Assembly: GCA_963995505.1 (NCBI GenBank)
Contig: OZ023198.1
Coordinates: 5,418,558 to 5,482,557, forward strand
Direction: 5' to 3'
Source of the DNA: Hypericum androsaemum
Taxonomy: Eukaryota > Streptophyta > Magnoliopsida > Malpighiales > Hypericaceae
Length of the DNA: 64,000 nt
Shown piece by piece: positions 56,497 through 64,000 of this stretch. A model generated the notes under the pieces. It had not been told where the DNA came from. It made no database searches and saw only the letters and a list, made by a program, of their open reading frames with translations. The stretch's first letter is position 1, and each line of letters starts with the position of its first letter. Made by a program: the position numbers and the translations under genes.

Positions 56497-57391
56497 TTGT
56501 TTTCAAAAACGACCCGGAGAGCGACCCGTATTTTGGTCCGATTTCTGGGTCGACCAGTCCGACCGGTTGAACTACCAATCGAACAGGACTTTTATTTTTT
56601 TAAAAGTATTATTTTTAATTATAGATATATATAACCTATGTATAATCGTGACGGAGGAGAAGCAATTTCCAAGAAATAAACTTATTAACCTATCTATCAA
56701 GCTATAACAATCGACCTAATTAAGAGAAGCAACTTCCAATAACCCAACACAACAAAGGAGGAGAAATCTACTGCAAAAAGCAAACAACTTCGCGGGAGTT
56801 GGAGTTACCGACTGCAAGCAATAAAACGACCTATCTTCCAAGAATCCAACACAAAAGAAGCTACCGAAAGCAAGCAATCGGCCTATCTTCCAATAACCCA
56901 ACACAACAGAAGCTACGACTTACCGGAATGGAAGCAAGGCTGGAGGTCGCAGCTCGTCGTAGGTAGCAAGGCTGGAGGTCGTCGGAGGTCGCAACTCGTC
57001 GGAGGATGGAAGTTGCAACTTCGCCGCCGGACCATACATATTCAATTCGGGGGGAAGAGAGAGAGAGAGAAAGACACTACCGACGTGGTCTTCGGGGGAG
57101 GTCGGGACTACCGACGTCGCTTTTGGAGTTTTGGCCTTTTGTGTCGAGGTCGGGGGAGATTTACTGATTTAGGGGTTTTGTGTGATTTTAGGCGAAAACT
57201 TCTTATTACGTGAGCCAAACCTATCCAACCAGATTTTTTGGGGTAAAAAACTGAGCTAACTGTTCGATCTGACCAAAAATTCTCCGGTTCGTTAGATTAG
57301 CATTCGTACATTATTTTCTGACCATCTCAAAGCTCCGATTCACGGTCTGATTGATCAGACTGCCGGTCGGACCACCGTCTCGAAAACAATG
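56497..57391. mobile_element. TIR element, about 895 bp, unit 3 copy
   Basis: This is the same insertion as 35961-36854, with CATAAAACCA at 56487-56496 and directly after 57391. It was duplicated together with the NLR. Confidence 0.75.
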
Positions 57392-57401
57392 CATAAAACC
57401 A

Positions 57402-58284
57402 TCTTGCCACAAAACACAAAGTGTTGTCAGGCATAGTGATTCTTCCTTTCTACTTCTATTTTTAGGTTCGTTTCTATTACATGTTAGCAAATTTTCTCAA
57501 TTCTCCAACATGTAAAGGGTAGTAGTTCATGATGCAACATTGTCCAGTGAAGTATTTTATAAGATTGATGATGAAGTTTTTTTGGTTAATATCATGATTA
57601 GCATCGTCAAAATCCAATTACTAGCAACAAAGTTAATCTCAAACAATTCATTATCAGTTGGATCTAGGTGTTCGGTGGTTTTTGGATCATAATATGTTGG
57701 ATCGTTATATATAATAAATTAACTTTCACGACAAATTCTGCAAATTTTGAACATTTTTTAATACCAAAAAATATATATTCAAATTTTATTCGAATTTGAA
57801 GATTTATAATTATATTCAAATTCATTCTTGGATGAATCGAATATAGTTTAAAATTTTGATAAATTTCAATTTGTTTTTTATTTGAATTTGAACAATGGTC
57901 AATTCTATCTCCCGGTACTTGATTTGTTCCGGCGGGGCAAGTTGAAGTCAACCCTGGTTCTATTCGAAACTGCTAATTCAGTCCTCGTGGTATCGTGAAA
58001 TATTATCATCCAAGTGTCTGAGTGAAACCAAATTTGCAATTTGATTTCTTATTTTTGGTAGGAATAAGGATCAAATTAGTCCCCCTACATATACAAAAAA
58101 GTATAATTAACACCCTCTACTAAAATATGTCCATTTAACACCTTGTAACTATCAAAATGGACCAATTAACATCCCGGGACTAATTTTTCGGTCACCGGTG
58201 ACACATCACCGTATTACGTGATGTCTAATTCATTCATTTATTGCCACCTAAACACTAAGTGGGATCCACTTCTTTCAAACCTTT
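57402..58284. other. Intergenic after NLR unit 3, no gene
   Basis: It matches 36865-37747. The frame at 57664-57951 is noise. Confidence 0.45.
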
Positions 58285-58415
58285 CTCTTCAAGGAGCAGC
58301 AATAGACTTATTATTTTCCTCACATCATCAAGGAGCAGGTCTCGCGGCTCGAGCATGTCGATGATTTCTCCCATTGTAGGCCTATGCTTTCTGTCGATAT
58401 CAACACATCGAGGAG
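58285..58415 (-). pseudogene. Receptor-like kinase pseudogene, last exon, unit 3
   Basis: Same as 37748-37878: KHRPTMGEIIDMLEPRDLL on the minus strand, cut at the AGGAG target site by the copia element. Confidence 0.8.
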
Positions 58416-58772
58416 TGTTGAGAAATAAGATCGAAATGAGAAATATGAGACACACGAGAATTACGTGGAAACCCCAAGACGGGGAGAAAACCACGGGTAA
58501 AGGAGAGTCATCCACTATGTGAGTCCAATCGGTTACAAGGCCTCCGTGAGGGTTCTCTCTACCTCACAACTCTCAACTAGTACAAATAATAACTAGGCAT
58601 AGACCGTATATATATATATGAGACTAGTACTCTATTCTGATCAGGAAATAGAGCCCTACTCTAATTAAGAATTTGGAACAATCCCTAACAAATCTCCACC
58701 TTGGACCAAATTCTATGACTCTAACATCAACGTTTCTCCACCTTCACCACTAGCCCCTAAGGGCTATCAGCA

Positions 58773-59747
58773 TCAAGCACGAACACCTACCAAGTCCAAG
58801 CAATACTCGAACTTAGTACCAGAAAGTGGCTTCGTCAACATGTCTGCAGGGTTGTCCTTTGTACCCACCTTGCTCACAACAATGTCACCTTGAGCAACAT
58901 GCTCCCGAATGTAGTGGTACCTCACATTAATGTGCTTTGTCCTCTCATGATACATAACATCCCTCGTGAGATGGATAGTACTTTGACTATCACAGTACAC
59001 TGTACTGATCTGCAGCTTCTCACAGATTTCACTGAAGAAACCTTTCAACCAGATAGCCTCCTTCACGCCTTCAGTTATAGCCATGTACTCTGCCTCAGTG
59101 GTAGACAATGCCACTGTGGCCTGTAGACAAGCTCTCCAACTGATAGCACATCCTCCAAGAGTGAAGACATATCCAGATAAGGACCTGAACTTATCAAGGT
59201 CTCCAACATAATCAGAATCAACGAAACCAACAACTCCATCACTGGTGCGTCCAAACTGTAGACACACGCCCTTGGTACCCTTCAAGTACCTCATAATCCA
59301 CTCCACTGCTCTCCAATGACCTTCTCCAGGATTTGCCATAAACCTACTAACAACACTCACAGCATAGGCCAAATCCGGACGTGTGCAAACCATAGCATAT
59401 ATCAGAGAACCAACAGCATTGGAGTATGGAATACCAGACATATAATCGACCTCAGCAGCTGACTGTGGAGATAAGGCAGACGAAAGATGAAAATGTGTAC
59501 CAAGAGGAGTACTCACAGGATTATCAGTCACATCAAACCTGTTAAGTACCTTTTCAATGTAACTCTCCTGGCTCAGAAATAATTTCCTTGCTCCTCTATC
59601 TTTGGTAATCTCTATGCCAAGAATCTTCTTAGCAGGACCCAAATCTTTCATCTCAAACTCGCTACTCAATAGAGCTTTGAGCTTCCTCACCTCTTCTTTG
59701 TCACTTGCAGCAATTAACATGTTATCCACATACATGAGCAAATACAC
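58773..59747 (-). pseudogene. Copia RT C-terminal part and RNase H, unit 3
   Basis: One 324-codon minus-strand frame from [13 protein letters not shown] (YVDN, catalytic Asp lost) through the RNase H core ([27 protein letters not shown]) to the natural C-terminus LDLVGVRA. It is separated from the upstream frame by the shared TAA after RLRDSS, where Tyr is usual. Confidence 0.9.
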
Positions 59748-61808
59748 TTAGGAACTATCGCGTAGCCTTTTCAGGTAAACACAACTATTATAATTGCTCC
59801 TCTCATAACCATGAGAAATCATAAAGGAATCAAACCTTTTATACCACTGCCTCGGAGACTGCTTAAGGCCATACAATGACTTCTTCAACAAGCACACATG
59901 GTCTTCTTTGCCTTCAACATAAAAACTCTCAGGCTGTGCCATATAAATCCGCTCCTCAAGCTCTCCATTCAAGAAAGCTGTCTTCACATCAAGCTGTTCA
60001 AGCTCCAAATCCTGCATAGCAATAATACCAAGAAGAGAACGAATCGAGGTATGCTTCACAACTGGTAAAAATACCTCATTAAAGTCCACACCAAGAATCT
60101 GACTATATCCTCTAGCCACTAGCCTAGCCTTGTATCTAGGCTCTTCAACTCCAGGTATACCATCCTTCTTCTTGAATACCCACTTGCAGCTGACAACCTT
60201 CTTATCCTTAGGCAGCTTAGTAATCTCCCAAGTCTTATTATTGTGAAGAGATTCTATCTCTTCCTCCATAGCAACCAACCATCTAGCAGAGTCTTTCGAC
60301 TTCACAGCATCTGAGTAACCAGACGGTTCTTCACAGCTATTAAGTTCTTCTGCCACATTCAAGGCAAAAGCAACAATATCAGCCTCACCCAACTTCTGTG
60401 GAGGCCTGATAATTCTTCTGGGCCTGTCTCTAGCAATAGAATATACTGGCTTCCTCTCAACTGTGCCAACATTCTCAGCTTCATCGGACAACCCACCATG
60501 AGTAGGACCATGGCAATCAACAACACGGAAGGAACTCGCTTCTGGATCAGCATCAAACTCTACCTGCACTTTTGACTTTTGCAAGTCCACACTTGGAGCA
60601 CTGGAAATACCAGGTGAAGAAATATCCTCCCTCTTACTCAGCATGTCTGTCTCTTTGAAAATAACATTCATACTCAATAAGACCTTAGACAACTCAGGAC
60701 ACCACAACTTGTATCCCTTCACTCTAGAAGCATAGCCAAGGAAGATACACTTCACAGATCTTGGCTCTAACTTGCCATTATTCACATGAGCATAGACAGG
60801 ACACCCAAATATCTTCAAAACATCATAATTAGGAGGATTTCCAGACCATAATTCTTCAGGTACCTTGCCATCAAGTGATGCATGAGGTGAACGATTGATA
60901 AGGTGACAGGCAGTGGAAGCAGCTTTAGCCCAAAATGACTTAGGCAAACCAGCATTTGACGGCATACAACAAACTTTCTCCAACAAAGTTCTGTTCATTC
61001 TTTCAGCGACTCTATTCTGTTGAGGTGTACCAGGGATTGTCTTATGCCTGACAATACCCTCATTCTTGCAGAACTCATCAAACCAACTAGAGCAAAACTC
61101 AAATCCATTGTCTGTGCAGAGATGCTTGACATCTCTCCGAGTCTGCTTCTCAATCATAGTCTTCCACTGCTTGAAATTGACAAAGACATGATCCTTGCTC
61201 TTTAAGAAGAACGCCCATACCTTCCTCGAATAATCATCAATAATAGTCAGCATATACTTGGAACCATTCTTTGTTGCAACTTGAGACGGTCCCCAAAGAT
61301 CACAATGAACATAGTCAAGTTTTCCCTTTGTAGTGTGCACACCTTTCTGAAAACTGACTTTCTTCTGTTTGCCAAACACACAGTGCTCACAAAATTCTAG
61401 CTTCCCAATACCATGTCCGCATAATAATCCTCTCCTATTTAGCTCGGTCATACCTTTCTCGCTCATGTGACCAAGTCGCATATGCCACAGTGAGGTATTC
61501 TCAGAATCTGTCAACGAGCCAGATGCAGCAGCAGCAGCAGTCCCTGTAACTGTAGAACCCTGCAAAATATACAGATTCCCAACCTCTTTCTTGGCCTTTA
61601 TATGCACTAATGAGTTCTTACTCACACGAAGAACTCCACCCTCTCCTGTGTACTTGTACCCCAGTGTATCAAGAGTACTCAACGAAATCAAGTTTCGCTT
61701 CAGATCAGGGATATATCTCATATTCGTCAAGGTTCGAATGACACCATCATGCATCTTGATCTTCACTGTGCCAATATCAACAACCTTGCAGACAAAATTA
61801 TTTCCCAT
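59748..61808 (-). pseudogene. Copia integrase and N-terminal RT, unit 3
   Basis: 686-codon minus-strand frame: LWHMRLGHMSEKGM and CEHCVFGKQ zinc region, integrase triad (HCDLWGPS, CTDNGFEF, PQQNRVAERMNRTL), RT from KTWEITKLPKDKK through KQSPRQWYKRFDSFM to the TAA. Longer than the unit 2 frame because the Gln codon is intact. Confidence 0.9.
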
Positions 61809-61844
61809 GAGAACATTACCCTCCGCACGTTCATATGTTGAAAA

Positions 61845-62789
61845 CTAGTCCCGGATGAGACACATATGAAACGTACAAGCAGAATCAAGGACCCAAGCAT
61901 CATCAACTTTAGACTTCCCATCAATTACAGACAAAAGGTCTCCATCAGATTCTTCTTTCTGAGTGGTGGTGGCAACACTAGCACTGCCGCTATCAGAACT
62001 TTCTCCTTTCGGAGCACTGGACTTTTCGCCCTTCTTCTTGTTTTTTAACTCCGGACAGAACCATTTAATATGCCCAACCTTATGACAATTGAAACAAGTC
62101 TTATCCTTGTGCCTTGACCTTGATTTGCTTCTGCTCTTTTTCCTCAAACCAGACTTAGCATTCCTCTCTTCAGACCTCCCTCTCATAACCAAACCAGTCC
62201 CTTGGCTATTTTCAGAGGAACTCACAGCGTGCTTATCAATTCTCTCTTTCTCCAAGAGCGAATCATGAATATTATCCCAACTCAGAGTATCATGGCTGAA
62301 CAACAGAGTATCTCTGAATTGCTGATAAGAAGCAGGTAACGAGCATAATAATAATAAAGCAAGATCTTCATCATCATACTTCACATCCAGAGTTCTAAGA
62401 TCAGCCACTATATCCTTAAATTCATTAAGGTGGTCATGAACAGACTTATCTTCTTGCATCCGGATAGAAAACAGTCGTTGCTTGCACAGTTTGTTGGTCA
62501 AACTCTTGGGCATGCACAACTTTTCAAGCTTTGCCCATAATGAGGAAGCTGTTGTCTCCTTCAACACGTCCCGCAAAATATCATCTGACAGATGCAACTG
62601 GATCTGACTCACAGTCTTACGATTCTTTGACGCCTTCATCGCAGCGTCCCAACTGGAAGGCATCGACTTCTCATCAAGTAGAGTCTCATCCAGCTCTAGA
62701 TGTGTCAAAATAGCACGCATCTTCACCAGCCACAAGGAAAAATTAGTTTTCCTCGTCAATTGAGGAATTTTGTACTTCATGGAAGTCAT
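61845..62789 (-). pseudogene. Copia gag and start of protease, unit 3
   Basis: Same layout as in unit 2: MTSMKYKIPQLTRKTNFSLW opening, zinc knuckle CFNCHKVGHIKWFC, protease LDSACTFHMC and the shared TAG after LIRD. A few substitutions separate the copies (for example Leu for Gln at residue 21). Confidence 0.9.
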
Positions 62790-63406
62790 CCTGAAGCTCC
62801 TCGAACCAAAAAATCAGCCCAAAATCGGTTAGAAAACTAAAATCAGCCAAAATAGTTGACTTTTGGTCAACCAGGCAAACAGTTGACTTTTGGTCAACTC
62901 GAAAATTAGGGTTTTTCAACCCAAATCTCTCACAGGCGGCGGCTGACCCTTTCCTCTTCCTCCGCGGCGATGGGTTCGGTGGTGGCGGCTCTAAGGGGTG
63001 GTCAGAACGTGGGCGGCGGCGACTCCAAGGGTTTCAAAACCCTAAATCCTAATTTTCTCCCAAATCGGTTACTGTTCACATTTTTTTTTCAATACTTGAA
63101 TACTCGAAACTCAGATCTGGCTCTGATACCAATTATTGAGAAATAAGATCGAAATGAGAAATACGAGACAAACGAGAATTACGTGGAAACTCCAAGACGG
63201 GGAGAAAACTACGGGCAAAGGAGAGTCGTCCACTATGTGAGTCCAATCGGTTACAAGGACTCCGTGAGGGTTCTCTCTACCTCACAACTCTCAACTAGTA
63301 CAAATAAGACTTAGGCATAGGCCGTATATATATAGGAGACTAGTACTCTATTCTGATCAGGAAATAGAGCCCTACTCTAATTAATAATTTGGAACAATCC
63401 CTAACA

Positions 63407-64000
63407 AGGAGCGAGAAGAACTACGCGATTGAGTTCCCACGAAGGCGGGATCTCTGCCATTTTCGGATCGACGACGTACATGATCTTCAAGTCTGAAACC
63501 ATTGACTTCAGCCAGTCAATCAAATATATCTGCAACAGATATAACCTTGGACTATAGGATTAAGACCATAGGCTAAAACTAAAGTATCAAAATTGTGTCA
63601 ATGCAAGGACTTACTTGGGGTTGGCTATGATCTACAGGAGGTCTCCCGGATACGATCTCCATTACGAGGACTCTGAAGCAATAAACATCGGTCCATTCAT
63701 TCGAGCATCCATTAGAATATGCAAATTCACCAGCCACATAACTGCAAAAAGGATGCCATCTGATTAGTTTTGAAAGCATTACTCTGATAGCTTAGCAATC
63801 CCGAGATCGAAAATCTTCGAACTCTAATGGCGATCGAGGAGCACGTTGCTCGACTTGAGGTCCTGATGAACAATCTTCGGCTCCGAATCCTCATAGAGAT
63901 AGGCCAATCTTCAGACGCAAAAGTCTTTAAGATACGAGAACATGAAAGCAACCACAGGAATTGCAACAAGGAGGTTCCAAGCTCATCAATGCTATGTTTG
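63407..64000 (-). pseudogene. Receptor-like kinase pseudogene, C-lobe half, unit 3, cut by the window end
   Basis: It matches 42870-43495. GEFAYSNGCSNEWTDVYCF and SGRPPVDHSQPQ are in 63579-63779. The catalytic-loop exon (63820-63900) again has TAG after MLLDSH. A short deletion near 63762 removes about 40 bp present in unit 2. The gene continues off the right edge. Confidence 0.75.

Larger units (their letters stand above)
58416..63406 (-). mobile_element. Ty1/copia retrotransposon, unit 3 copy, 4991 bp
   Basis: LTRs at 58416-58690 and 63134-63406, primer-binding site at 63119-63131, target duplication AGGAG at 58411-58415 and 63407-63411. It has exactly the same length and insertion point as the unit 2 copy, so it is a duplicate and not a second insertion. 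It has fewer stops: the RT stop after KQSPR is absent here. Confidence 0.95.
51027..64000. repeat. Tandem duplication block, unit 3 copy (matches 30545-43875)
   Basis: This is the partner of the unit 2 block, truncated by the window end within the RLK pseudogene. Confidence 0.9.

Overview
The window looks like nuclear DNA from a flowering plant, most likely a eudicot. It has AT-rich intergenic DNA, spliced plant-type genes with GT-AG introns, coiled-coil NLR immune receptors, a receptor-like kinase, NRT1/PTR transporter fragments, and plant Ty1/copia and Ty3/gypsy retrotransposons primed by initiator-Met tRNA. Nothing bacterial, organellar or viral was seen. The NLR subfamily made me think of Myrtales, but that is only a guess.

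The dominant structure is a three-unit tandem array. Each unit reads, left to right: NLR gene (+); C-lobe half of a receptor-like kinase (RLK) pseudogene (-); an inverted repeat carrying NRT1/PTR (NPF) transporter sequence, which sits where an RLK intron would be; the N-lobe half of the same RLK (-); and, in units 1 and 2, a processed pseudogene of an unrecognised gene (-). Unit 1 runs from about 5.3 to 31.9 kb, unit 2 from about 32 to 52.1 kb, and unit 3 from about 52.2 kb past the window end. Units 2 and 3 are near-identical by eye. They share a copia element at the same site with the same target duplication, so that insertion predates their duplication.

Only unit 1 has an NLR with an apparently intact reading frame (5617 onward, all NB-ARC motifs present). 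Its last LRR exon ends in a consensus splice donor. Downstream are two phase-compatible exons for an HMA domain that end in a CaaX box and have no start exon of their own. The simplest reading is a CC-NB-ARC-LRR receptor with an integrated C-terminal HMA (HIPP-type) domain and a predicted prenylation site. The NLRs of units 2 and 3 are pseudogenes and lack the HMA exons.

Unit 1 also carries a large near-palindrome (12478-18845, 33-bp loop) of NPF transporter sequence, a possible hairpin or siRNA source. In unit 2 the centre of the palindrome has been lost. The unit 1 processed pseudogene was later hit by a 2.57-kb solo-LTR-like element, a chromovirus-type gypsy element placed exactly at its edge, and a copia-type solo LTR. 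Other repeats include MULE-like and other TIR elements, foldback elements, truncated LINE pieces with target duplications, and two unit-2-specific MITEs with internal minisatellites.

Both large retrotransposons look dead. The copia reverse transcriptase has YVDN instead of YVDD. The gypsy element has lost most of its RT, and the first integrase Asp reads Asn. Many of the stops can be explained by C-to-T changes, as expected of methylated, silenced DNA.
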